From assembly GCA_000433355.1 (NCBI GenBank), contig FR893133.1, positions 1-31,976 on the forward strand: 31,976 nt of DNA, in the 5' to 3' direction. The translations under genes and the position numbers were made by a program. The number at the start of each line of letters is the position of its first letter. Positions within the stretch are counted from its first letter, which is position 1. Shown piece by piece: positions 14,833-22,141 of this stretch. Source of the stretch: Alistipes sp. CAG:435. Lineage in GTDB: Bacteria > Bacteroidota > Bacteroidia > Bacteroidales > UBA932. Below the pieces are notes generated by a model. That model was not told the DNA's origin. It did not search any database and saw only the letters and a list, made by a program, of their open reading frames with translations.

Positions 14833-16833
14833 TTATGCCAGCATGACCTGCCCTCCCGTCACAGGGATGGCCTGTCCGGTCTCTCCGGTCTGGTCGATGG
14901 CGTAGAGGATGGCCTTGCAGACATCCACTGGGTTGCAGCCCTTGCGCATAGGCACCTGGGCGAGATAGTAGTCCTTGACATCCTGCACGGTCTTCGCTCC
15001 CGGAACCTTGCCGGCGTTGAGGTACTGGATGAACAGTCCGTTCTCCGGGTTGCTCCACAGCGGGCCGTCGTAGTAGTTGCCAGGGCAGATGCTGTTGACT
15101 TTCACCCTGTAAGGGGCGAGCTCAAGCGCGAAGGACTGGGTCAGGCCTATTCCACCGAACTTGCCGCCGGCGTAGGCGAAGTTGGCCTTGCTGCCGCGCA
15201 GACCGCTCTTGCTGTTGACCTGGATGATGTCGGCGAAATATTCAGGATCATATTTCGTCTCGATTTTCATTATGTGCGAGGCGACCTTGGCGCAGAAGAA
15301 ATAGGCTTCGTAGTTGATCTTGGTGACGAACTCGAAGTTCTCAGGGGTCATCACGTCCAATCCGCCGGCGCGGACAACACCGGCGTTGCTGACAAAAGCG
15401 TCAAGCGCGCCGAAGATCAGAATTGTCTCCTTCATCAGGTTCCGGAGGCTCGCCATGTCCGCGACATTTGTCTTTACGAATATGGCCTTGTTGGCTCCAG
15501 CCTTCTCGTTGAAGCTGGCGGCGGTCTTCTCCCCGGTCGCCTCGTTGAGGTCGGCCACCACGATGTTGGCTCCCTGGGCCATCAGCTCACGGGCGATGCC
15601 CTCTCCGAATCCCTGGGCGGCTCCGGTCACGATGATCGTGCGGCCTTCCACACGGCCTTTGGATGCACTGGAGGCCACCTTGCGGCGGTAATTCTCCACC
15701 TCCCAGTTGTCGATGAAGTCGATCCAAGCCCGCTCCATCGGATGCTCTCCGCCGAAGCTCTGCGCATAGAACGCTATCTTCATCGCGTCCGTGAACACAT
15801 CGGTGATGATCTGTGCGTTCCTGGAGCTGTCTCCCACGGCGATGAGTCCGATTCCTTTGATGAGCAATACCTTAGGCGTGTAGCCTTTCCCGCTTACGAA
15901 AGCCTCGATTTCCTTCTCGGCCTGCTTTAAAATCTCTTCATCTGACTCGGCTTCAATGAATATGTACGAGCTCTTGCAGTACACGATGATGTCCGGGGTG
16001 AACGGCTTCGCAATCTTGTCGAAACCGGATTTTCCGGGACAATCAGTCACTGAGCCTGTCGAAGTGACTGAACAACCATCAATGAAGAAGTCCACAAGGG
16101 CGTTCTTTGTGACTTTCAAGGTCTTGAAGCCCCTTCCGGAGCGCGAGAGCATCTGCCGGATAGCCGGAACGACATCCGTAACAGTCTCCGAGACAGCCGT
16201 GTCACCCTCCGGAAGAGCGGCGACCTTGGCCTCAAGTTTTCCAAGGACTTCTGAATATATTCCCTCAATCTCAGCGGTGGTGTCCCCACCCACGAATATT
16301 CCGTGATTCTGAAGGAATATCACCTGGGGTTCCTTGCCTTTCTCAGCCTTGTAGGCCTTTATCCGGTCATAGACCTTCTTGAAAAGCGTGTAGCCCGGGT
16401 CGGTATATTCAATGTAAAGGGCATCTGGGAATATCTCCTTGCACGCGGCCTCGGCGTTCACCGAGCACATCAGGCCGTTGACAAGGGTAGGGTGGAGGTG
16501 AACCACGAAGGCGAATCCCATGCAGTTGTGCAGGGATGTCTCCACTGAAGGCCTTCTGTCCTTTGTTATGCAGGCCGCTGCGAGGTCGTTCTTGACTTGC
16601 TCCTCGCGGATTGCTGTGTCCTCATTGTAAGCCTTTTCGCCCATCTCGTTCAGAAGGGCTCTGTCAAGGACAGCGAACCCGTCCTCTGTTATAGTAGCGA
16701 GGGCGTGGCCGCTGGCCTTCACCCAAAGTCTGTTCTCATCCTTGTAGGAAGTGTTGCCACCTCCGGCGATCACGAACCTGGAGTCCTGTCCGAACTTCCG
16801 GGAAATCGCGATAAGGTCTTCAATCTGTTTCAT
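14833..16833 (-). CDS. bifunctional class II aldolase / short-chain dehydrogenase
   Basis: A 666-residue fusion of the rhamnulose-1-phosphate aldolase/alcohol dehydrogenase type, expected to cleave a sugar phosphate and oxidise or reduce an aldehyde product. The aldolase part (about 1-245) has GGGNTSYK and metal ligands H112, H114 (HLHP) and H177 (QNHG). A middle region (about 245-390) joins it to an SDR domain (about 395-666) with TGAAQGFGEG (403-412), NAG (483-485) and the catalytic set S541, Y554, K558 (YAGGK). Residues 255-264 (SVTSTGSVTD) are encoded by a dispersed REP-like palindrome read in frame. The ATG at 16833 is 45 bases after the PHP gene stop. No sugar isomerase or sugar-specific kinase of the rhamnose or fucose pathways is nearby, so the substrate is open. 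Confidence 0.9.
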   Translation of the reverse strand: MKQIEDLIAISRKFGQDSRFVIAGGGNTSYKDENRLWVKASGHALATITEDGFAVLDRALLNEMGEKAYNEDTAIREEQVKNDLAAACITKDRRPSVETSLHNCMGFAFVVHLHPTLVNGLMCSVNAEAACKEIFPDALYIEYTDPGYTLFKKVYDRIKAYKAEKGKEPQVIFLQNHGIFVGGDTTAEIEGIYSEVLGKLEAKVAALPEGDTAVSETVTDVVPAIRQMLSRSGRGFKTLKVTKNALVDFFIDGCSVTSTGSVTDCPGKSGFDKIAKPFTPDIIVYCKSSYIFIEAESDEEILKQAEKEIEAFVSGKGYTPKVLLIKGIGLIAVGDSSRNAQIITDVFTDAMKIAFYAQSFGGEHPMERAWIDFIDNWEVENYRRKVASSASKGRVEGRTIIVTGAAQGFGEGIARELMAQGANIVVADLNEATGEKTAASFNEKAGANKAIFVKTNVADMASLRNLMKETILIFGALDAFVSNAGVVRAGGLDVMTPENFEFVTKINYEAYFFCAKVASHIMKIETKYDPEYFADIIQVNSKSGLRGSKANFAYAGGKFGGIGLTQSFALELAPYRVKVNSICPGNYYDGPLWSNPENGLFIQYLNAGKVPGAKTVQDVKDYYLAQVPMRKGCNPVDVCKAILYAIDQTGETGQAIPVTGGQVMLA
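16043..16071 (+). repeat. REP-like dispersed palindrome, copy 3, inside a coding region
   Basis: Arms TCAGTCACT (16043-16051) and AGTGACTGA (16063-16071) enclose GAGCCTGTCGA, giving a 9-bp perfect stem, the longest of the four copies. The core CACTGAGCCTGTCGAAGTG equals those at 5257 and 6551. On the minus strand it is translated as SVTSTGSVTD without disturbing the frame of the aldolase/dehydrogenase gene. Confidence 0.9.
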
Positions 16834-16878
16834 ATTCGTGTGTCAATTATGTGTTCTGTTCGCTGAGCTGACATATTC

Positions 16879-17994
16879 CTAAATGGCTAATGTCTTGCGG
16901 ATCAGCTCGTCTCCCGCTTCGATGGAGTTCAGCCCAGCCTGGTGTGCGGCCACCGCGCAAGCTCCACGGTAGTTGGTCTCGCGCAGTTTTTCGCTGAGCC
17001 CTTCGGCGTTGTCGCGGGTGCGCAGACGGATCGGCTCCAGCGCCGGGGTGTTGTGCTCCGAGCCGAAAGTGACGATGAATCCCTCGTCCTGGAGGTAGCC
17101 TGAATATTCCTCAAGCACGGCCGTCGTGTTGCGGGTCGTGATGAATTCCACGGACTTGATTCCGCGCTTTTTCAGCGTGTCGGCGGCCTTTTGCAGATCG
17201 CCCTCGAAGTCGGTGAAGTTGCCTTTCGAGTCGTCCGCGAGGAACGGGTAGGTAGGGATTCCGCCGGCGGCCTTGATGATTTGGCAGACTGTCTCCATCG
17301 GCAGGAACGCCTTAGGATCCTCAGGCACGAACGCCGCGCCTCCGGCCTTGAGGAGCTTGCTTCGGATCTCGTTCTCCATCGCCGCCTCGTTGTCCGGTGC
17401 GGATTTCAGTGGCTGTCCGCCGAAGATTCTCTCGTAGAGGGCGAGCCTGTCCTGGATTTTGTCGGCTTTGGCGTCAACCGCCATCCTGAGAGCCTTCGCA
17501 AGGTGACGCTCACGCACCGATCCTCTGGTCAGTTCCTTGACAATATATTTGAAATCAACGTTGAATCCGGCCTTGACCTCATCCAGATGGGCGTTCAGTT
17601 TGGCGCACATCCTTTCAACCTGGGCGTTGGACTCAGCCCGTACATCGGCGAGCATCTGAGCCTCTTTGCCGCTGAGTATCACCGGATAGGCCAGTCCCTT
17701 TCCGCTCAGGTAGGTGCGTCCCGGGTTGTTCGGGTCGTTCACTCTTAATCCGGCGGCCTGGTCCTCGCTGTTCAGAGAGATGAACTCGATGTTGAACATC
17801 GGGTAGAGATGCCTTGCGGCGCATTCGTCATTCCACTCCCTGTAGCCGTCGAGGCTGTAGAAGTCATTGATTCCCACAACTTCGACACCTTCGGCGGCGG
17901 CCATATCAAGGGCTTGTCTCACGTCTTTGAAGGCGCTGAAGGAGTACGGTGTGTGCAGATGGGCGTTAACGTCGATTATCGTTTTCATATTCAT
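16879..17994 (-). CDS. PHP-domain metal-dependent protein of unknown substrate
   Basis: A 371-residue protein starting MNMKTIIDVNAHLHTPYS, where H12 and H14 form the first metal motif of the PHP (polymerase and histidinol phosphatase) fold. Later candidates for ligands are GINDFYSLDG (near 42-51), the FNIEF glutamate, and the FGSEHNTP histidine in the last quarter. PHP enzymes hydrolyse phosphate esters in a multi-metal site. The start at 17994 (or ATG 17988) is preferred over an upstream ATG at 18129 because the extension overlaps the intergenic promoter region and the divergent gene's leader. It leads the operon with the two aldolase genes, so it may supply or remove a phosphorylated intermediate. 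I do not recognise the exact subfamily. Confidence 0.75.
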   Translation of the reverse strand: MNMKTIIDVNAHLHTPYSFSAFKDVRQALDMAAAEGVEVVGINDFYSLDGYREWNDECAARHLYPMFNIEFISLNSEDQAAGLRVNDPNNPGRTYLSGKGLAYPVILSGKEAQMLADVRAESNAQVERMCAKLNAHLDEVKAGFNVDFKYIVKELTRGSVRERHLAKALRMAVDAKADKIQDRLALYERIFGGQPLKSAPDNEAAMENEIRSKLLKAGGAAFVPEDPKAFLPMETVCQIIKAAGGIPTYPFLADDSKGNFTDFEGDLQKAADTLKKRGIKSVEFITTRNTTAVLEEYSGYLQDEGFIVTFGSEHNTPALEPIRLRTRDNAEGLSEKLRETNYRGACAVAAHQAGLNSIEAGDELIRKTLAI

Positions 17995-18008
17995 GAATAT
18001 TCTTTGTT

Positions 18009-18016
18009 CAAAGTTA
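18009..18016 (-). promoter_or_regulatory. -7 element for the PHP/aldolase operon
   Basis: TAACTTTG on the minus strand is an exact TAnnTTTG match, 14 bases before the ATG at 17994. No TTG is found at the usual -33 spacing. Confidence 0.5.
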
Positions 18017-18089
18017 GTAATAATCTTATAAAGGTCATTCTGCAATGCGGATTTTTGAAGCCGTTCGGTCAAATTTGAAATTAATTTGC

Positions 18090-18097
18090 TAAATTTG
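18090..18097 (+). promoter_or_regulatory. -7 element for the sugar symporter operon
   Basis: TAAATTTG is an exact match, 46 bases before the ATG at 18144. Together with the minus-strand box at 18009-18016 it makes this a divergent promoter region of about 150 bases, suggesting joint control of uptake and catabolism. Confidence 0.5.
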
Positions 18098-18143
18098 TGG
18101 AATATGCCACGAAATATTTTCGATAACATAAAACATCTTACAA

Positions 18144-19427
18144 ATGGAAAAGAAACAACAAGGTAACATTTTCGCTATTGTGATTATGTTCTTCCTGTTC
18201 GCGATGATCTCATTCGTGACGGGATTCCAGAATCCGTTCGGAGTCATCGTGAAGCAGCAGTTCGCTGCTTCGAACTTTATGTCCCAGCTGGGCAACGCCG
18301 CCAACTTCATCGCCTATGCGTTCATGGGTCTGCCAGCTGGTATGATCCTGTCCAAGAAGGGCTACAAGTTCACCGCCCTCGCGGCCGTGACCGTAGGATT
18401 TGTCGGAGTCGGCATCACATTCCTTTCAGGAATCGCCGGCAGCTTCGCCGTCTATCTTCTCGGCGCGTTCATCTCTGGTTTCTCAATGTGTATGCTCAAC
18501 ACGGTTGTGAACCCTATGCTCAACACTCTCGGTGGTGGTGGAAACAAGGGTAACCAGCTCATCCAGTGGGGCGGATCCTGCAACTCCTTGAGCGCCACGA
18601 TCGTGCCCGTGCTCGTGGGTTATCTCATCGGTGACGTTACGAAGGACACCCAGATCGCCGATGCCAATCCGGCGCTCTTCATCGCGATGGGCATTTTCGC
18701 TCTGGCGTTCATCATCATCGCGGCCTCGCATATTCCTGAACCTGAGCTTGAGGCGGCTGCTGCTTCCGGAAAGACGCAGCAACTCACCATCGGCGAGAGC
18801 GTCAAGGGAGCCCTCTCCTTCAAGCATTTCGTGCTTGGTATCATCGCCATATTCGTCTATGTGGGTGTCGAGGTAGGTATTCCTAACTTCGTGAACCTAT
18901 ACATGACATCCGCCGAGATCGGCATCAGCGCCGCTGTGGCTGGAACAATTGTCGGGATGTACTGGTTCCTCATGCTTTGTGGTCGTCTCGTGGGAGCTTC
19001 CGTCGGAGGGAAGGTCTCCAGCCGCGCCATGGTCAGCTTCGTGGGCACTGTCGCCATCATATTCCTTCTTCTTGGAATGTTCCTTGGTGACACGACAACA
19101 GTCAAGTTCCCGGCCATCACCTCCCAGCTGTCATTCTCCCTCGCCGAGATTCCGATCGGAGTGATGTTCTTCATCCTCTGCGGACTCTGCACATCCGTGA
19201 TGTGGGGCGCCATCTTCAACCTTGCCGTCGAGGGTCTCGGCAAGTACACATCTATCGCTTCCGGCCTGTTCATGGTGATGGTTTGCGGTGGTGGAATCCT
19301 CCCTCTCATCCAGGGTGCCGTCGCTGACGCCACCAACTATCTGATGAGTTACATCGTTATCATCATCGGTGTCGCCTATATCCTTTGGTACGCCCTCTTC
19401 GGCTCTAAAGTAAAGAAAACCGCTTAA
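18144..19427 (+). CDS. sugar:proton symporter, FucP/GluP-type major facilitator
   Basis: A 427-residue inner-membrane transporter with about 12 hydrophobic helices. The first helix pair ends in the FHS-type signature VTGFQNPFGVIVKQQF, and the region around 118-140 reads NTVVNPMLNTLGGGGNKGNQ, characteristic of the fucose/glucose/galactose symporter family (FucP, GluP). The following QWGGSCNSLSATIVPVLVGY also fits. Which sugar it carries cannot be read from the sequence. The next gene is a ROK kinase 55 bases downstream with a hairpin between, and the aldolase operon is divergent. The set suggests uptake, phosphorylation and cleavage of one sugar or related sugars. Confidence 0.88.
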   Translation: MEKKQQGNIFAIVIMFFLFAMISFVTGFQNPFGVIVKQQFAASNFMSQLGNAANFIAYAFMGLPAGMILSKKGYKFTALAAVTVGFVGVGITFLSGIAGSFAVYLLGAFISGFSMCMLNTVVNPMLNTLGGGGNKGNQLIQWGGSCNSLSATIVPVLVGYLIGDVTKDTQIADANPALFIAMGIFALAFIIIAASHIPEPELEAAAASGKTQQLTIGESVKGALSFKHFVLGIIAIFVYVGVEVGIPNFVNLYMTSAEIGISAAVAGTIVGMYWFLMLCGRLVGASVGGKVSSRAMVSFVGTVAIIFLLLGMFLGDTTTVKFPAITSQLSFSLAEIPIGVMFFILCGLCTSVMWGAIFNLAVEGLGKYTSIASGLFMVMVCGGGILPLIQGAVADATNYLMSYIVIIIGVAYILWYALFGSKVKKTA

Positions 19428-19438
19428 TTTGAAATCCC

Positions 19439-19464
19439 GTCCCGGTGGGGTTCTCCACCGGGAC
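19439..19464 (+). terminator. intercistronic hairpin between symporter and ROK kinase
   Basis: A perfect 10-bp stem, GTCCCGGTGG/CCACCGGGAC, around the loop GGTTCT begins 12 bases after the symporter stop. There is no good T-run (TTATCA follows), so it is more likely a partial terminator or an mRNA-stabilising element than a full stop. Confidence 0.6.
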
Positions 19465-19482
19465 TTATCATAGCCAAATATT

Positions 19483-20442
19483 ATGGAACAGAATCTAGTA
19501 ATAGGAATAGATGTCGGTGGACAGACCACCAAATGCGGGGTTGTTGACGCGCGCGGAACCGTGCTCGCCCAGACAGTCATCCGTTCAGACTCCTACACTA
19601 CTGTCGAGCCTTACATCGAGGAACTTGCCGCGGCGCTGAAGAAGATCATCACCGATGCCGGTGCCGAAGGGCAGATCCGTGGAATCGGTGTGGGCGCTCC
19701 TAACGCCAACTACTACACCGGTGAAGTCGAGAATGCCGTTAACCTTTCTTGGGGAAGAGCTGGTTCGATTCCTTTCGCCAAGATGCTTACCGAAGCGATG
19801 GACGGCATCCCTGTGACCCTAACCAACGACGCTAACGCCGCCGCGATGGGTGAGATGACCTACGGTGCCGCGAGAGGTATGAAGAATTTCATCATGATCA
19901 CCCTCGGAACCGGTGTCGGCAGCGGAATCGTCATCAACGGTGAGATGGTCTATGGCCACGACGGATTCGCCGGCGAGCTCGGCCACACCACGATCGTCCG
20001 CCACAACGGCCGTCATTGCAACTGCGGAAGAAACGGTTGCCTTGAGGCCTACTGCTCAGCGATCGGAGTCGCCAAAACCGCCCGCGAGTGGCTGGATATG
20101 AGCGATCAGCCATCGGCCCTCCGCAGCCTTGACAGCATCTCCTCAAAGGATGTCTATGAGGCCGCCAAGGAAGGCGATGCCCTTGCCATCAAGATCTTTG
20201 AATATACCGGAACCCTCCTCGGCCAGGCTTTCGCCGACTTCATCGCGTTCTCCTCTCCTGAGGCCATCGTTCTCTTCGGCGGTCTCGCCAGAAGCAAGGA
20301 GTTCCTCACCGAGCCGATCCTCCGTTCGATGAACGACAACGTTCTCCCTCTCTGGAAGAACAAGGTCCAGCTCGTATATTCCCAGCTCAAGGAGTCCGAC
20401 GCCGCCATCCTCGGCGCCTCCGCCCTCGCCTGGGAACGATAG
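19483..20442 (+). CDS. ROK-family sugar kinase (glucokinase-like)
   Basis: A 319-residue cytoplasmic sugar kinase of the ROK family. The N-terminal ATP phosphate loop reads IGIDVGGQTTKCGVVD (7-22). The catalytic aspartate is in LTNDANAAAMGE (near 110), followed by ITLGTGVGSGIV and the sugar-binding FAGELGHTTI. The zinc-binding ROK signature CNCGRNGCLEAYC is complete. Such kinases act on glucose, N-acetylglucosamine, N-acetylmannosamine or fructose; I cannot choose among them. The start is preceded by an AT-rich segment, with the symporter gene and a hairpin upstream. A stem-loop at 20551 ends the unit. Confidence 0.9.
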   Translation: MEQNLVIGIDVGGQTTKCGVVDARGTVLAQTVIRSDSYTTVEPYIEELAAALKKIITDAGAEGQIRGIGVGAPNANYYTGEVENAVNLSWGRAGSIPFAKMLTEAMDGIPVTLTNDANAAAMGEMTYGAARGMKNFIMITLGTGVGSGIVINGEMVYGHDGFAGELGHTTIVRHNGRHCNCGRNGCLEAYCSAIGVAKTAREWLDMSDQPSALRSLDSISSKDVYEAAKEGDALAIKIFEYTGTLLGQAFADFIAFSSPEAIVLFGGLARSKEFLTEPILRSMNDNVLPLWKNKVQLVYSQLKESDAAILGASALAWER

Positions 20443-20550
20443 CCTTTCCCGATGCGGCATCCGGCCTGGCCTTGAAGCCTTGCTTGGTGCCGTTGAAAGA
20501 GCGAGCCTCCCTTCAACCGTGGAGCGTAAACTCTTGTAAATGAATATACT

Positions 20551-20600
20551 GACGCACCCTCCTTGTGCCTGACATAGGTCTGAGGAGGGTGCGTCATTTT
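20551..20600 (+). terminator. terminator of the symporter/ROK operon
   Basis: A perfect 13-bp stem, GACGCACCCTCCT (20551-20563) with AGGAGGGTGCGTC (20583-20595), encloses a 19-base loop and is followed by ATTTTG. Confidence 0.75.
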
Positions 20601-20667
20601 GTTGATCTTCAGTTGCTTGGTCTCCACGGAAATACCGTGCGGCCTTTCGGCGGAAGAATGCGGTATT

Positions 20668-20707
20668 CTACACTTTTCTGTCAAGAATCTCCTTGTGGAA
20701 CGGGCCG
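20668..20707 (-). pseudogene. remnant resembling a uvrA 3' end
   Basis: Bases 20682-20707 match 22168-22193, in the 3' end of the intact uvrA gene, at 23 of 26 positions and in the same orientation. Read on the minus strand in the matching frame it gives VGPFHKEILDRKV and then TAG, against TGPFLKEILANAAVNRP in the intact protein. It therefore looks like a displaced UvrA C-terminus with its own stop codon. Nothing upstream of it aligns to uvrA. Confidence 0.55.
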
Positions 20708-20826
20708 ACACACTTGCTAAATTCGCAACATGAGTTGCGCGAAGATTCTTTTGCTCTTATTAATGGCTTGCGAGAACTGGCTCAAGTGCCACTCTGCAAA
20801 CTTATTTGCTCTTTTATAAATTACTC

Positions 20827-20857
20827 TTGCTTTTCCGTGTAATGTATTATAAATTTG
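20827..20857 (+). promoter_or_regulatory. promoter upstream of the DUF4377 lipoprotein
   Basis: TTG (20827-20829), 20 bases and TAAATTTG (20850-20857) form a full -33/-7 promoter. The next start codon is at 21039, so the transcript has a leader of about 175 bases unless a nearer promoter exists. Confidence 0.55.
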
Positions 20858-21038
20858 TGATATAGTATTGTATATGATCCTATGACCTAGTGGCCGGACA
20901 GTACTGTAGGCGTGACTAGCGATTGACTCAACATAGGAGACTGACCTCTGAAATCGTAGAAGCAGTATTGCCTATGATTATTCTTAACGATTGGGAATCA
21001 ATTCTTTTTTTTTGTAAAACTTTGGACAAAGACTTTTT

Positions 21039-21431
21039 ATGAACAAACAACTTCTTTTTTGTGTTTTGTCTCTTCTCGCCGTTCTCTCTGTCAGTTGTAA
21101 TAAATCTGATGGAGAATCTACTATCTATGGCAAAAGCTGGGAAGAAAAATGGATTGTTGCATCAAAGACAATCACCGCTACAGGAGCCAATGGGCCTGAG
21201 ACATGCTATTGGATAAAGGTTGACAACAACCCTGTCTGGCAAATTAGTCATAGCCAGATAGATGGCTTCAACTATGAAAGTGGCTACGAGTACGAACTGC
21301 TTGTTAATGCGCAAGAAATACTTGATCCTCCTCAGGATGCGTCTTCCTGTGAATATACACTTCTCTCTGTTGTGTCAAAAATATTAAAAGACTCTGATGT
21401 CCCGCTTTTGACAAATACTCCATTAGAATGA
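21039..21431 (+). CDS. DUF4377 lipoprotein
   Basis: A 130-residue lipoprotein. Residues 1-19 form a lipoprotein signal with lipobox LSVSC (C20), followed by NKSDGES. The rest fits DUF4377: WIVASKTITATG, a CYWIKVDNNPVWQ segment, IDGFNYESGYEYELLV, and a conserved ILDPPQDASSCEYTLLSVVSK end. The family's role is unknown; such proteins are surface or periplasmic and include META-linked stress proteins. AT-rich codon use separates it from neighbouring housekeeping genes. Its stop codon is immediately followed by the ATG of an astacin-like fragment. Confidence 0.82.
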   Translation: MNKQLLFCVLSLLAVLSVSCNKSDGESTIYGKSWEEKWIVASKTITATGANGPETCYWIKVDNNPVWQISHSQIDGFNYESGYEYELLVNAQEILDPPQDASSCEYTLLSVVSKILKDSDVPLLTNTPLE

Positions 21432-21767
21432 ATGTCGAATGCCGAATCTTTTCAAAATGGTTCAAGACATTTTTCTGATTCTGTTGCCATTATTGAAGGA
21501 GATATTCTCCTTTCAAAAGAGCAGACTGAAACTATTATGACAAGATCTGGAGCAATAACAGATGTTATAAAATATTGGCCAGGTAATACGGTGTATTATA
21601 CATTCGCACAAGATTTTTCTTTACAATCAAATGTTGAAAGGGCCATTAATGAGTGGGAAAACAAAACAAGTTTAACATTTGTAAATGGTACTGGTTATGG
21701 TAATTACATAGAGTTTTTCCACGGATCTGGTAATTATTCATACTTAGGAACGTGTTTCAGTTATTAG
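21432..21767 (+). pseudogene. truncated astacin-like (M12A) metalloprotease fragment
   Basis: The 111-residue frame resembles the start of bacterial astacin-like proteases: EGDILLSKEQ from the propeptide region, then VIKYWPGNTVYYTFAQDF, VERAINEWENKTSLTFV and YIEFFHGSGNYSYLGTCFSY. It stops exactly where the family continues towards the GGxQ and HExxH zinc site, so the catalytic part is missing. No HExxH is found in the next 370 bases in any forward frame. The N-terminus also lacks a signal peptide; the ATG abuts the stop of the lipoprotein gene, so translation could be coupled. Most likely a degraded gene; a short functional domain is less likely. Confidence 0.6.
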
Positions 21768-22141
21768 TGCCGTATGATCAGTTCGATGCGATTAAACAGT
21801 GGCGTATGGATTTCTTTTGGAATGGGAATTTTGTCATTAACCTTGCTATACTGTACTATATCATATTTAAAATAACGGCACGAAAATATAGAAGATGAAG
21901 CTTAAAAATATATACGAGTTGACCACAAAATATTGCAAATCGTTAATTGTCAACATATTATTTATTTAATGACACATTGCTTATAATTGTCTTGATATTA
22001 GTGCGATACACCGAAAGTTAGTCGATCCCTAAATTTAACCCACGTCCTCTAAAAGCGGGAATATGACAGAAAGACGCTCGTGAAGAGATCATTGTCCCTC
22101 TAAAAGCGTGATTTGTACAAATTAACGCCTGTGAAGGAGCG
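21768..22141. other. AT-rich non-coding stretch before the uvrA 3' end
   Basis: 374 bases. A 43-codon open frame (21767-21898, GTG start, ends KITARKYRR) has one hydrophobic segment but no recognisable family. From 22046 there are two tandem imperfect repeats. No clear terminator for uvrA is visible, apart from the imperfect GCGTGATTTG/CAAATTAACGC hairpin at 22107-22129. Confidence 0.5.
22046..22141. repeat. two tandem imperfect 45-base repeats next to the uvrA stop
   Basis: Units 22046-22090 and 22097-22141 both begin CCTCTAAAAGCG and share spaced positions through TGTGAAG/CGTGAAG near the end, with a period of 51 bases. The second unit contains the near-palindrome GATTTGTACAAATT. The last base of the second unit adjoins the uvrA stop codon. 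Confidence 0.6.

Larger units (their letters stand above)
20443..21038. other. gene-free stretch between ROK kinase and DUF4377 lipoprotein
   Basis: 596 bases. It holds the ROK terminator (20551-20600), a short remnant resembling the uvrA 3' end on the minus strand (20668-20707), then AT-rich DNA with a complete promoter at 20827-20857 and a leader of roughly 175 bases before the lipoprotein gene. In that leader CCTATG (20879-20884) can pair with CATAGG (20932-20937). Confidence 0.55.

Noticed and set aside
18017..18129. 45-residue N-terminal extension of the PHP protein from an ATG at 18129
   Set aside because: It would span the -7 box and the divergent promoter region, and the PHP fold begins right at MNMKTIIDVNAHLH.
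21767..21898. 43-codon frame with one hydrophobic segment after the astacin-like fragment
   Set aside because: No start context or homology; it is in a different frame and does not resemble the missing astacin catalytic part.
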